Shown one piece after another: positions 20,601 to 29,663 of a DNA stretch of 64,000 nucleotides (its first letter is position 1; each line of letters begins with the position of its first letter). The position numbers were made by a program, and so were the translations under genes. The notes under the pieces were generated by a model. That model did not search any database. It was not told the DNA's origin and worked only from the letters and a program-made list of their open reading frames with translations. This stretch comes from DATKDF01 sp963752045 (lineage in GTDB: Bacteria; Acidobacteriota; Vicinamibacteria; Vicinamibacterales; SCN-69-37), in the NCBI GenBank assembly GCA_963752045.1, contig CAVVWN010000011.1, positions 62,001-126,000 of the forward strand, in the 5' to 3' direction.

Positions 20601-21447
20601 ATGTTCAAGCGGCAGACGAGCGGCGCGGTGGTCTGCACCTCCTGCGGGCAGCTCGTGGGGGTCAGCGACGACACCTGCTACAACTGCGGTCGGCGCAATC
20701 CCGGGTCTCTGGGGCTGCGCGCCGGCGCTGCGCAGCCTCGGGCACGATCTGGGTTTCGTCTCGTTCGTCACCGGCGCGTGCGTCGTCGTCTACGCGCTCA
20801 CGCTGCGTCGCATCACGCGGCGACATCGGCTTCGGCGGCCTCTTCAATCTGCTGTCACCGAACGCCGAGTCCCTGCTGGCCTTCGGCGCAAGCGGCGCGG
20901 TGCCGGTGTTCCAGCTCGACCGCTGGTGGACGGTGCTGAGCGCTGCGTGGCTGCACGGCGGCCTGCTCCACATCTTCTTCAACATGTACTGGATTCGGCA
21001 GCTGGCGACGCCCGTGGCCGATCTCTACGGCCCGGGCCGGATGGTGATTGCCTACACGGCGGCGTCGATTATCGGCTTTGCGGCCAGCTCGACCGCCGGC
21101 CTGCTCTGTTCCCGGGCGTGCCGCTCATCGGCGGCGGGCTGATGACGGTCGGAGCCTCGGCCCCGATCTTCGGCCTGCTCGGCGCGCTCGTGTACTACGG
21201 ACGCCGCAGCGGCTCGAGTCACGTGCACAGCCAGGCCATGAGCCTGGCCCTCATCATGTTCGTCTTCGGCCTGGTGATGCCGCGCGTCGACAACTGGGCG
21301 CACGCGGGCGGGTTCATCGGCGGGTATCTGGCCGGACGGTTTCTCGATCCGCTCAAGCCCGAACGCATCGACCACCTGCTGGCCGCCGTCATCTGCCTGA
21401 TGCTCTCGGTGCTCTCGATCGTGGCCTCACTCCTGCACTGGTGGTAG
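20601..21447 (+). CDS. Rhomboid intramembrane serine protease with zinc ribbon, frameshifted
   Basis: Start ATG 20601. The N-terminus has a zinc ribbon, CTSCGQLVGVSDDTCYNCGRR, then a rhomboid membrane domain: WWTVLSAAWLHGGLLHIFFNMYW, the active-site segment GASAPIFGLLGALVYYGRR and the last-helix histidine in NWAHAGGFIGGYLAGR. It would cleave single-span membrane proteins inside the bilayer. The frame changes three times, near 20712 and 20832 (one extra base each) and near 21110 (one base short, in a TGTTCCC stretch). All conserved pieces are present, so I treat it as one gene. It is divergent from the BNR gene with about 58 nt between starts. Confidence 0.78.
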
Positions 21448-21486
21448 CTGCTCGGTTTCGTGACCGTCGATGAGGGGTCTCATCCC

Positions 21487-22531
21487 ATGCGCAAACCTGT
21501 CGTTCTGATTACCGGCGCGTCCGGCGAAATCGGCCATGGCCTCGATCGACCAGTTGGCCGCCGACGGCGGCACGCACATCGTCACGCTCGACCTTGCGGC
21601 GCTCGAGCCGCGGCTGGCCTCGAAGGTGCACCGCGAAATCGTCGGTTCCATCCTCGACACGGCGCTGCTCGACCGCATCCACACGGAGTTCGAGATCGAC
21701 CTGGTGTTCCACCTGGCCGCGCTCCTGTCGACGCGGAGCGAGTTCTCGCCGGGAACGGCTCACGAGGTGAACGTCGGAGGCACGCTCAATCTGCTCGAGC
21801 TCGCCCAGCGCGAAGCCGAGTCGCACGGCCGACCGTCGTCTTCATGTACCCGTCGTCGATTGCCGCTTACGGCCTGCCGAGATCTCGAGACCAAGCACGC
21901 GGCCGGCCGTGTCGGCGAGGACCAGTGGACCTACCCGACCACGATGTACGGCTGCAACAAGCTGTACTGCGAACACCTGGGGCGCTACTACGCGGAGCAC
22001 TACCAGCAGCTGTCGGCCGAGCCGCGGAGCGGTCGTGTAGATTTCCGGGCGGTGCGGTTTCCGGGGCTGATTTCCGCCGCCACGGTGCCTTCGGGCGGAA
22101 CGTCCGACTACGCGCCGGAGATGCTCCACGCCGCCGCTCGGGCAGAGCCGTACGCCTGCTTCGTCCGGCCGGACACGCGCATTCCGTTCATGGCGATGCC
22201 CGACGCGGTCGCGGCCCTCCTCGCGCTCGCCCGGGCTCCGAAAGCGTCGCTCACGCGAACCACCTACAACCTGGGCGCCTTCGCACCGAGCGCGGATGAG
22301 ATCCGGGCGGAGGTGCTCGGTGCATTCCCGGGCGCCCAGATCAGCTTTGCGGTCGATCGGAAACGGCAGGGCATCGTCGATTCGTGGCCCGAAGACGTCG
22401 ACGATGGAGCTGCTCGACGCGACTGGGGATTCGCGCCGTCATTCGACTTCTCACGCGCCTTTGGCGAGTATCTCGTGCCGGCGATCCGGACGCGCTACGG
22501 GGCTCCCCGCACGCCGGCCGGCTCGGCCTGA
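21487..22531 (+). CDS. SDR epimerase, L-threonine 3-dehydrogenase-like, frameshifted
   Basis: An extended short-chain dehydrogenase of about 347 residues. VVLITGASGEIGHGL is the NAD-binding loop; VFHLAALLSTRSE, MYPSSIAAYGLP and the active-site YGCNKLYCEHLG (YxxxK) follow. The segment RAVRFPGLISAATVPSGGTSDYAPEMLHAA and later FVRPDTRIPFMAMPDAV match the SDR-type L-threonine 3-dehydrogenase branch, which oxidises threonine to 2-amino-3-ketobutyrate. Frame changes occur near 21543 (one extra base), 21832 (one base short) and 21881 (one extra base). The start ATG 21487 begins the nucleotide-binding strand. UDP-sugar epimerase is the alternative but fits less well. Confidence 0.75.
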
Positions 22532-22545
22532 TGCGGCTTGTCACG

Positions 22546-22551
22546 TATGAT
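22546..22551 (+). promoter_or_regulatory. Possible -10 box TATGAT ahead of the ferredoxin gene
   Basis: TATGAT ends 5 nt before the GTG start at 22557, with no Shine-Dalgarno sequence between. This would give a leaderless message. Confidence 0.4.
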
Positions 22552-22556
22552 GGGGC

Positions 22557-22904
22557 GTGCCAAAACTTACCGTTGAAAACGTCGGCACCTTCGACGTGCC
22601 CGATCAGAAGCGACTCGTCCTTGCGCTCGAAGAGGACGCCGGCATCGACCAGCTCCACGCCTGCGGCGGCCGCGCCCGCTGCACGACCTGTCGGGTGGAG
22701 TTCGTTGCGGGCGAGCCGGACACGCGGACCAAGGCCGAAATCGCGGCCTTGTCGGCGAAGGGCGCGACCGGCGTCCGGCTCTCGTGCCAGATCCTCTGCG
22801 ATCACGACATGACGGTCCGCGCGATCAGCCGGCTCGCCGGGAGCGGCCGGCCCGACCCGGGTCCGACGCCCCAGCCGTTCATCGAACCGCCGCCCGAGTT
22901 CTGA
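22557..22904 (+). CDS. 2Fe-2S ferredoxin
   Basis: A 115-residue plant/adrenodoxin-type ferredoxin that carries electrons in the cytoplasm. The cluster ligands are visible in HACGGRARCTTCRVEFVAGE (C-x5-C-x2-C near residue 36-45) and the fourth cysteine in VRLSCQILC near 78. The start is GTG at 22557; translation from there gives MPKLTVENVG, the normal first strand. The C-terminus has an added proline-rich tail (PDPGPTPQPFIEPPPEF). No obvious partner enzyme is adjacent; the upstream dehydrogenase is NAD-dependent. It converges with the SulP gene. Confidence 0.88.
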   Translation: MPKLTVENVGTFDVPDQKRLVLALEEDAGIDQLHACGGRARCTTCRVEFVAGEPDTRTKAEIAALSAKGATGVRLSCQILCDHDMTVRAISRLAGSGRPDPGPTPQPFIEPPPEF

Positions 22905-22908
22905 CGCC

Positions 22909-24610
22909 TCACGGCGTACCGAGGGCGTCCGGCGCTGGGACGAGGCCTCGTGGATGCTCGCGAGCGCGCTCGAGCGCGGCATCGACGTGCGGGCAGAAGT
23001 TCTCGGGTCCCACGACGTCCGGAAAGCCCGCCTGCGCCATCACGGCCCGCGGCTGACTGAGCGCGCCGCAGAAGATCGTCGTCCGCCCGGATTCGGTCAC
23101 GCGTCTGGCCACTTCTTCGAGGGCGTTGAGGCCCGTCGCGTCGATGGCCGTCATGTTGCGCAACCGGACGATCACGATCGGCGGCAGCGTGTCGAGGCTG
23201 TCCAGGATGCCGGCGACCTTGTCGGTCGAACCGAACAGGAACGGGCCGTGGATCCGGAAGATTGTCACGTAGGGCGGAATCGGCTTGTCCTGCAGGACGT
23301 GCTTCTGGCCCTCGACCAGGTACTCGCGCGTCACGCGTGAGACGGTCGTCGTGTGCGAGACGCGCCGGATGTAGAGCAGTGCCGCGAGCACCATGCCCAC
23401 TTCGACCGCCACCGTGAGGTCCGCGAGCACGGTCAGCGTGAACGTGGCGGCCCAGACCGTCACGTCGGTTCGCGTCTGGCGCAGCAGTGACGGGATCTCG
23501 TGCCATTCGCCCATGCGCCAGGCCACGACGAAGAGGATCGCTGCGAGGACGGCCATGGGAATGCGGCCCGACAGTTCCGCGCCCACGAGCAGGATGAGGA
23601 GCAGCGTGATCGCGTGTACCATGCCGGCGACCGGCGTGCGCGCGCCCGACCGGACGTTCGTGGCGGTCCGCGCGAGCGCGCCCGTGGCCGGCAACCCGCC
23701 AACGAGCGGCGAGACGACGTTGGCGATGCCCTGGGCGACGAGCTCCACATTCGGATTGTGTCGATCGCCGGTCATGCGGTCGGCGACCACGGCCGACAGC
23801 AGCGACTCGATCGCGCCGAGCATGGCCACGGTGACGGCCGGCGAGAGCAGCGTGAGAATCAGCGCCGGCTCGAGCGCCGGTAACGTCACCGCGGGCAGGC
23901 CCGACGGCACGGCGCCGAATCGCGACGCGACCGTCTCGACCGGAAGCTCCAGTACCGCGGCCGCAATCGTCCCGGCGACGAGGGCCACGATCGTCCCGGG
24001 CAGCACGCGCACGTAGCGGTTGACCAGAACGATGGTGGCGAGCGACGCCGCGCCGAGCGCGAGCGGCCGCCGGCGTCACCGTATCGAGGTGCTGCGCGAC
24101 GCCTGCCATCCGGCCGAGAAACTCGCCCGTGTTCTCGGCAACCTCCAGGCCGAGAAAGTCGCGGATCTGCGTGCTCGCGATGAGCACGGCGATGCCGTTG
24201 GTGAATCCGACGATTACCGGACGAGGAATGAACTTGACCGCGGTGCCCATGCCGGTGACGCCCAGCAGGATGAGCATCACGCCGGCCATCATCGTGCACA
24301 TGAACAGGCCCGACAGCCCGTGCCGCGCCACGATGTCCGAGACCACGACGACGAACGCGCCGGTCGGTCCGCCGATCTGCACGAGCGAGCCGCCCAGCGC
24401 CGAGATGATGAGCCCCGTCACGATGGCGCAGTAGATGCCGGCCTGCGGCGAGAGCCCCGAGGCGATGGCAAACGCCATCGCGAGCGGCAGGGCGACCAGG
24501 CCCACCGTGATGCCTGCCGTCACGTCGTGTCGGAAATCGACGGGCGTGTAGTGCCGGAGCGCGATGACCGACTTCGGGAGCCAGGCGGAGAGGGCGGGAG
24601 ACAGGCGCAT
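22909..24610 (-). CDS. SulP-family anion transporter with STAS domain, one frameshift
   Basis: A membrane transporter of about 567 residues. The N-terminal half has DVTAGITVGLVALPLAMAFAIASG and QIGGPTGAFVVVV, the SulP signature region; the middle has NPNVELVAQGIANVVSPLVGGLPATGALART; the C-terminal STAS domain has GPFLFGSTDKV and IDATGLNALEEV. It probably takes up sulfate, bicarbonate or another anion. The frame changes once near 24062-24068, where an extra base splits TVTPAA from LALGAASLATIVL. The start ATG 24610 is taken from the MRLSPALSAWLPK lead. Confidence 0.85.
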
Positions 24611-24660
24611 GGGGCCCGGCCGAAGCCGGATGCTAAGCTCTGAGCGTAGCAGAACCAGAC

Positions 24661-25251
24661 GTGGAACGCCGACCGTCGCTTCAGCCCGCCGCGCTCGTCC
24701 GCGCGTACAGCGCCGGCATCTTCCCGATGGCGCTCGATGACGGGCAGATTGGATGGTTCTCACCCGACCCGCGCGGCGTGCTGCCGCTCGACGCGTTCGT
24801 CGTGCCGGCCCGGCTCGCCCGGGTCGTTCGTCAGGGCCGTTTCGAGATCGCGTTCGACCGCGACTTCGCCGGCGTGATGCAGGCGTGTGCCGACCGGCCC
24901 GATGACGGCACCTGGATCAGTCCCGAGATCTTCGAGAGCTATCAGGCGCTTCACCGGCTGGGGCTCGCCCATTCGGTCGAGGCCTGGCAGGGCGGCCGGA
25001 TCGTCGGCGGGCTCTACGGCGTGAGTCTCGGCGGGGCGTTCTTCGGCGAGTCGATGTTCCACCGCGTGACCGACGCGTCAAAGGTCGCACTCGTCGCCCT
25101 GGTCGAACGGCTCCGGGAGCGAGGCTTCGTCCTGCTCGACATCCAATGGGTCACGCCGCACCTTCGACAGTTCGGCGCGATCGAGATACCCCGCGAGGAG
25201 TACCTTCGCCGCCTCGAAGTGGCCATCGGCCGCGACTGTCGCTTTCTGTGA
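24661..25251 (+). CDS. aat: Leucyl/phenylalanyl-tRNA-protein transferase
   Basis: Aat transfers leucine or phenylalanine from tRNA to the N-terminus of proteins with basic N-terminal residues, marking them for ClpAP/ClpS. The 196-residue protein has the expected motifs: AYSAGIFPMALDDGQIGWFSPDPRGVLPLD, GTWISPEIFESYQALHRLGLAHSVEAW, GGLYGVSLGGAFFGESMFHR and LLDIQWVTPHLRQFGAIEIPREEYL. The start is GTG at 24661, divergent from the SulP gene with 50 nt between them. A TAAGCT hexamer at 24634-24639 could be its -10 box. Confidence 0.94.
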   Translation: MERRPSLQPAALVRAYSAGIFPMALDDGQIGWFSPDPRGVLPLDAFVVPARLARVVRQGRFEIAFDRDFAGVMQACADRPDDGTWISPEIFESYQALHRLGLAHSVEAWQGGRIVGGLYGVSLGGAFFGESMFHRVTDASKVALVALVERLRERGFVLLDIQWVTPHLRQFGAIEIPREEYLRRLEVAIGRDCRFL

Positions 25252-25320
25252 CATGCTTCCGTGCGCCGATCGCGCTGCAGGCGTGACGACGAGGCGGACC
25301 ATGAAGGGGCCGAGGTGGGT

Positions 25321-25683
25321 ATGCCGGGTGTGACGGTTCGGGTTGGAGTGGCGCTGGTCGTCCTTGGAGTCGCTGGTTACCTCTCGAGCGGCATGGTCAG
25401 TCCCACCGCGCTCATTCCCGCAGCCTTCGGCGGCGTGCTCGCCGGGCTTGGCCTGGCCGCCAGGTCGGACGGGCACCGCCAGGCGATGATGCACTTTGCC
25501 ATGCTCGTTGGCCTCATCGGCCTGCTTGGCGCCGCCGGCGGCGTGCTGCAGGTGCCCGCGCTCCTGTCCGGCACGGCCGAGCGGCCGGCGGCCGTCATCG
25601 CCCAGACGGTGATGGCGCTGCTGCTCGTCTGGTACCTCGTGCTCGGCGTGCGGTCGTTTCTCGAGGCACGGCGAGCGCGCTGA
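25321..25683 (+). CDS. Small integral membrane protein
   Basis: A 120-residue protein with four hydrophobic helices (VGVALVVLGVAGYLS, ALIPAAFGGVLAGLGLAA, FAMLVGLIGLLGAAGGVL and VMALLLVWYLVLGVRSFL). The overall plan resembles small four-helix membrane proteins of unknown function found beside varied genes. ATG 25321 is preferred because the open frame before it encodes only charged residues. It lies behind aat, in the same direction, about 70 nt away, and converges with apaG. I can assign no function. Confidence 0.65.
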   Translation: MPGVTVRVGVALVVLGVAGYLSSGMVSPTALIPAAFGGVLAGLGLAARSDGHRQAMMHFAMLVGLIGLLGAAGGVLQVPALLSGTAERPAAVIAQTVMALLLVWYLVLGVRSFLEARRAR

Positions 25684-25730
25684 GTCGGTGCGGCCGCTCG
25701 CGCCGACGGGCCGCGGCCTCGCGCCCGGCG

Positions 25731-26120
25731 TCAGTGCACGGTGTAGGGTTCGCTCAGCGTGAAGGGGGCGATCTTCGCGTCGAACGACTCGCCGCCTTTG
25801 GTCACCATCTGGTAGGTCCCTTCCATCTTGCCGAACGAGGTCGCGAGCGGGCAGCCGGAGGTGTAGGTGAACGACTCGCCGGGCGCGAGCACGGGCTGCT
25901 GGCCCACGACGCCTGGGCCGCGCACTTCCTCAATCTGGCCCTTGGCGTCGGTGATAATCCAGTGGCGGGACATGAGCTGCACCGTCTCCGCGCCGGTGTT
26001 GGTGATCGTGATGGTATAGAGAAAGAACCACTGGTCGTCGGACGGCTGCGAGCGTTCCGGAGCGTACTCGGACATCACCGTTATGCGGACCCCGCGCGTC
26101 GTGGCCTCGGACGTGAACAT
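25731..26120 (-). CDS. apaG: ApaG family protein
   Basis: A 129-residue protein of the ApaG/DUF525 fold, an immunoglobulin-like beta sandwich. The family signature FFLYTITITNTGAETVQLMSRHW, RGPGVVGQQPVLAPGESFTYTSGCPL and GKMEGTYQMV is complete. ApaG is linked to Co/Mg tolerance and Ap4A metabolism in enterobacteria, but its molecular role is uncertain. The start ATG 26120 is 9 nt from the divergent ATG at 26130, so the promoters of the two genes must overlap each other's coding regions. Confidence 0.92.
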   Translation of the reverse strand: MFTSEATTRGVRITVMSEYAPERSQPSDDQWFFLYTITITNTGAETVQLMSRHWIITDAKGQIEEVRGPGVVGQQPVLAPGESFTYTSGCPLATSFGKMEGTYQMVTKGGESFDAKIAPFTLSEPYTVH

Positions 26121-26129
26121 GACGCCATC

Positions 26130-26342
26130 ATGAACGATCGAACTGAAGAGGAGCAAGCGCCGGCCGGGCTCTGCGGATCGTGCCGGCACGCGCATCACTT
26201 CGAAAACGACCGGGGCCGCCGCTTCGTCCGCTGCGAGCGCGCCGCATCCGATCCGCGCTACCCACGCTTCCCGACGCTGCCGGTACCTTCCTGTGTGGGA
26301 TACCGCGCCGCCGGGCAGCGCCCCGGCCAGTCGTGCCCGTGA
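26130..26342 (+). CDS. Small cysteine-rich protein
   Basis: A 70-residue protein with a likely metal site: LCGSCRHAHHFENDRG, VRCERAASDPRYPRF and PVPSCVGY supply C-x2-C, C and C, with adjacent histidines, so one zinc or iron ion could be bound. Similar short proteins are seen in other Acidobacteriota but I know of no function. The start ATG lies back to back with apaG with 9 nt between. It is too short for certainty, but its codon use and conserved-looking cysteine layout support a real gene. Confidence 0.6.
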   Translation: MNDRTEEEQAPAGLCGSCRHAHHFENDRGRRFVRCERAASDPRYPRFPTLPVPSCVGYRAAGQRPGQSCP

Positions 26343-26379
26343 CGCCGGCTTGTCGTTCACGCAGGTGTTAGGGTCCTAA

Positions 26380-26823
26380 CCGTGGAGGCAGTGGAGCCAA
26401 TGGAGGTGGGTCCCGCTTCCAGGCTGTGCGGTCGCCGGGGCCCGCCCGGGGTCGCATGTGAGCCGACAAGTCGCCGACTCCAAGTGACCCAGCCACGGAC
26501 GGCGACTCGTCGGCTCACATGCGACCCCGGGCGTGGCCAATGGCCCCGCGGGCTCCGCCCGCGGCCCCGGCGACCGCCTCACGTCGCTCAAGGCCGTATT
26601 CGGTGATGCCCCAGGCGTTTGCGCGCCCTCCACGGTGAGACGTTCGGCACCTCCACGCCCTCCATGCGCTCCACGGTGAGAACCCCCTACACCTCCACGC
26701 CCTCCACGCTCTCCACGGTGAGACCCGCTGCACCTCCACGCCCTCCATGCGCTCCACGGTGAGCCCCTGTGCACCTCCACGCCCTCCACGGTGCCAGTTC
26801 CATAGTCTCCACGGTGCCAGTAA
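26380..26823. repeat. Composite palindrome/array element B
   Basis: This fills the gap ahead of the aconitase gene. A short array of GTGGAGGCA units (26380-26410) is followed by an outer palindrome (26429-26442 against 26563-26576), an inner inverted repeat of 33 bp with one mismatch (26443-26475 against 26501-26533), and the mini-hairpin GCGGGC-TCC-GCCCGC (26548-26562). Then comes a long array (26627-26820) with a regular 41-42 bp period starting at 26648, 26690, 26731 and 26772; each unit contains CACCTCCACGCCCTCCA and CTCCACGGTGAG. The array ends about 15 nt before the ATG at 26835. No gene is present. Confidence 0.88.
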
Positions 26824-26834
26824 GCTAGGACGCG

Positions 26835-28880
26835 ATGCACACGATCGCTTCCGCCCGTCTCAAGCCCGGCGTCTCGGCCGAGTCGATTCCAGCGCCGACA
26901 CCCTCGGCCACGCCCGGCGCCCTGCCGCTCGTGCGGGGCCGCGCCCTCGTCATCTGGGATCCGAAGGCCCCGCCGGGCACGAAGAAGCTCGACGCGATCG
27001 ACACCGACCAGATCACGCCGGCGGCCGACTGCGTGTCGGAAAGCCTCGAGACGCTCGACGAGCGGTGGAAGGCGGGGTCGTTCCGCTACCTGATGCCGGA
27101 CTTCCGGGAGCGCGTCCATCGCGGCGAGACGTTTCTCATCGCCGGTGACCGGTTTGCCATCGGATCCTCGCGCGAGATGAGCCCGGCGGGCCTCAAGGGT
27201 GTGGCCGAGGAGGTGGGCCTCGAGCTCGTGATCATCTGCGGGCAGAACATGGGCGACATCTTCCGCCGCAACGCCTTCAACCTCGGGCTGCACGTCGTGC
27301 AGTCGACCGACGCGGTGGCCGACGCCCGCGACGGCGACGAGTTCACGTTCGATCCGGCGTCGCGGGAGATCGTCAACGTCACGCAGGGACGGACGTATGC
27401 GCCTGTGCCGCTGGCGCCCAAGGAGGAGGAGATTCGGCAGAGCGGCGGCATCTTCGCGGTCGGGCGGCGCGAGTTCCCCGCATCGGTCGGGGCCACGCCC
27501 GTCGTCGACTGGGCCGACGAGGCCCTCGCGCGCGACATGACCACGACCGAGCAGATTGTCTGGGCCCACCGCGTGGACCGTGCGATCGGGCGGAGCGAGC
27601 TTCGGCCTGGCGCCACGCTGCGGGTGCTGGCCGACCTGCTGCCGGCCTCGGATGGCACCGCGCCGTTTGCGATCCACACGTTCAACCAGATCACCGGCGG
27701 CGCCACGATCGACCCTCGGCAGGCGGCCGTGGCCAACGACCACTTCGTGTTCACCGGCAAGGCCGAGGACGAGCGGCAGACCTCCATCGGCCGGGCCTTT
27801 GCGGCCCTGCACGGAATGGAAAAGCCGTACTACGCGACGCCCGGCGACGGCATCTTTCATTTCTACTTTCCGGAGCAGGGCCTCGTGCTGCCGGGGCAGT
27901 TCATTCCCGGGGCCGACTCGCACAGCCGGGCCTACGGGGCGTATGGCGCGGTCGGCATCGGTGTGGGTTCCACGACGCTCGGCTTCGGCTGGTCCACCGG
28001 CTACATCTACTTCACGCTGGCGCGGCCGCGCCGGGTGGCGTTCATTGGCCGCCTCAACCCGTGGGTGGGCGGCAAGGACATCGTGCTCGAGTTGCTCCGC
28101 CGATGGGGCGCGAAGCAGTCACAGGGCATGTCGGTGGAGTTCGTCGATCAGGGGCTGGCGCTCCCGATGGTGGCCCGCAACACCATTGCCAACATGATGG
28201 CCGAGGCCGAAGCGCAGAACGGCATCTTCGCGCCCGATGCGATCACCCTGGCCTGGTATCGAGCGAAGGGCATCACCGAGCTGCCATATCCGATGGTGCG
28301 GCCCGGCGCCAACGCCCGCTACGAAATCGACGAGGCGTTCGACCTGTCGGAGGTCGCCCCGATGATCGCGAAGCCGTTCAGCCCCGGGAACGCGTATCCG
28401 GCCGAAGAGGTGGCCCGCGAGCGACTCACGTTCGACAAGGCGCTCATCGGGTCGTGCACCAACGGCAGCTACGACGACCTGCTGCAGGCCGCACTCGTGC
28501 TCCGGGCCGCTCGCGCGCAGGGCCTGTCGAAAGCGGTCCGCGAGTTCAAGGTATTTCCGGGTTCGGGCGGCGTCGCCCGGCTCATCGAACGGCCCGACCA
28601 GCGGCTGGGCGGCGAGTCGATTGCGGAAGTCTTTCACACGGCCGGCGCCGTCATCAGGCGGTCGTGGTGCGGACCGTGTTTCGGCCAGGGTGAGGATGCG
28701 CTCTCGGCGGGCCAGCGCGCCATTACCTCGTTCAACAGGAACTGGCAGAATCGGATGGGCCTCGGCGGCGAAGGCTACCTGGCGAGCCCCTCGGTCGTGG
28801 CCGCCTCGGCGCTCCTCGGGTACATGGCCCCCCCGAGCGAGCTCGGGCTGGAATGGAAACCCGAGGAGTACGGCGTCTGA
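26835..28880 (+). CDS. Aconitase-family hydratase with the swivel domain first
   Basis: A 681-residue 4Fe-4S dehydratase. Unlike AcnA or LeuC/LeuD, the small-subunit (swivel) domain comes first: DTDQITPAADCVSE near 55-70 and FAIGSSREMSPAGLKGVAEEVGLELVI near 115-145. The large-subunit domain follows, with GADSHSRAYGAYGAVGIGVGST near 360, GSCTNGSYDDLLQAA near 540, and the cluster pair SWCGPCFGQGEDALSAGQR near 610-620. This is the domain order of AcnB without its HEAT-like N-terminus. It probably isomerises citrate or a related 2-hydroxy acid. The last residues of an AcnA-type aconitase lie at the left edge of the window, so the genome has both. Confidence 0.82.
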   Translation: MHTIASARLKPGVSAESIPAPTPSATPGALPLVRGRALVIWDPKAPPGTKKLDAIDTDQITPAADCVSESLETLDERWKAGSFRYLMPDFRERVHRGETFLIAGDRFAIGSSREMSPAGLKGVAEEVGLELVIICGQNMGDIFRRNAFNLGLHVVQSTDAVADARDGDEFTFDPASREIVNVTQGRTYAPVPLAPKEEEIRQSGGIFAVGRREFPASVGATPVVDWADEALARDMTTTEQIVWAHRVDRAIGRSELRPGATLRVLADLLPASDGTAPFAIHTFNQITGGATIDPRQAAVANDHFVFTGKAEDERQTSIGRAFAALHGMEKPYYATPGDGIFHFYFPEQGLVLPGQFIPGADSHSRAYGAYGAVGIGVGSTTLGFGWSTGYIYFTLARPRRVAFIGRLNPWVGGKDIVLELLRRWGAKQSQGMSVEFVDQGLALPMVARNTIANMMAEAEAQNGIFAPDAITLAWYRAKGITELPYPMVRPGANARYEIDEAFDLSEVAPMIAKPFSPGNAYPAEEVARERLTFDKALIGSCTNGSYDDLLQAALVLRAARAQGLSKAVREFKVFPGSGGVARLIERPDQRLGGESIAEVFHTAGAVIRRSWCGPCFGQGEDALSAGQRAITSFNRNWQNRMGLGGEGYLASPSVVAASALLGYMAPPSELGLEWKPEEYGV

Positions 28881-28885
28881 GCGCC

Positions 28886-28928
28886 TAGCGCCAGCGCCCA
28901 GCGCCCAGCGCCCAGCGCCCAGACCCCA
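28886..28928. repeat. GCGCCCA heptamer tandem array
   Basis: About five tandem copies of a 7-bp unit, CAGCGCC/GCGCCCA, between the aconitase stop codon and the TerC start. The same unit occurs in three copies at 46154-46174 ahead of ettA. There is no complementary arm here. Confidence 0.75.
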
Positions 28929-28934
28929 GACCAC

Positions 28935-29658
28935 ATGTCCGAATCCCTGATCGCCCTCGCCACGCTCACGTTCCTCGAGATCGTCCTTGGCGTCGACAAC
29001 GTCATCTTCATCTCGATTCTCTCGGGCAAGCTGCCCGTCGAAGCAGCGGAGGCTGGCCCGCAGGATCGGTCTCCTCGCGGCGATGGTGATGCGCCTCGTG
29101 CTGCTGGTGTTCATCGCCTGGATTGCCGGCCTGACCACGCCGCTCTTCTCGCTCTTCGAGCACGCGTTCTCGGGCCGGGATCTGATTCTGGCCGGGGGCG
29201 GGCTGTTCCTGCTCGCCAAGGCGACCTGGGAGATTCACGACAAGCTCGAGACCGACGAGGGCCACGCGTCCGGCCGCATCGCCGCCTCATTCGGAAGCGT
29301 CATCCTGCAGGTGATGCTGCTCGACATGGTGTTCTCGCTCGATTCGGTAATCACGGCCGTCGGCATGGCCGAAGAGCTCTGGGTGATGATCACGGCCGTC
29401 GTGCTCGCGGTCGTGGTCATGATGGCAGCCGCCGAGCCCATCAGCGAGTTCGTCGAGAAGCACCCGACCATCAAGATTCTGGCGTTGTCGTTCCTGCTGC
29501 TGATCGGCCTGTCGCTCATGGCCGATGGCCTGGGCACGCACATTCCGAAGGGCTATATTTACTTCGCGATGGGCTTCTCGGTGTTCGTGGAAATGATCAA
29601 CATCCGGGTGCGCCGGAAAGCCGAGCCTGTGCACCTGCGGCGGCCGTACGAAACGTGA
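28935..29658 (+). CDS. TerC family membrane protein, one frameshift
   Basis: An inner-membrane protein of about 240 residues and seven or so helices. FLEIVLGVDNVIFISILSGKLP at the start, MLLDMVFSLDSVITAVGMAEELWVMI in the middle and KGYIYFAMGFSVFVEMINIRVRRK at the end are the TerC signatures, including the paired acidic residues in two helices that are thought to bind metal. TerC homologues act in tellurite resistance and in manganese export. One extra base near 29043-29046 separates KLPVE from QRRLARRIGLLAAMV; the rest is intact. It is followed 5 nt later by the ChaN-like gene. Confidence 0.85.
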
Positions 29659-29663
29659 GGCGT

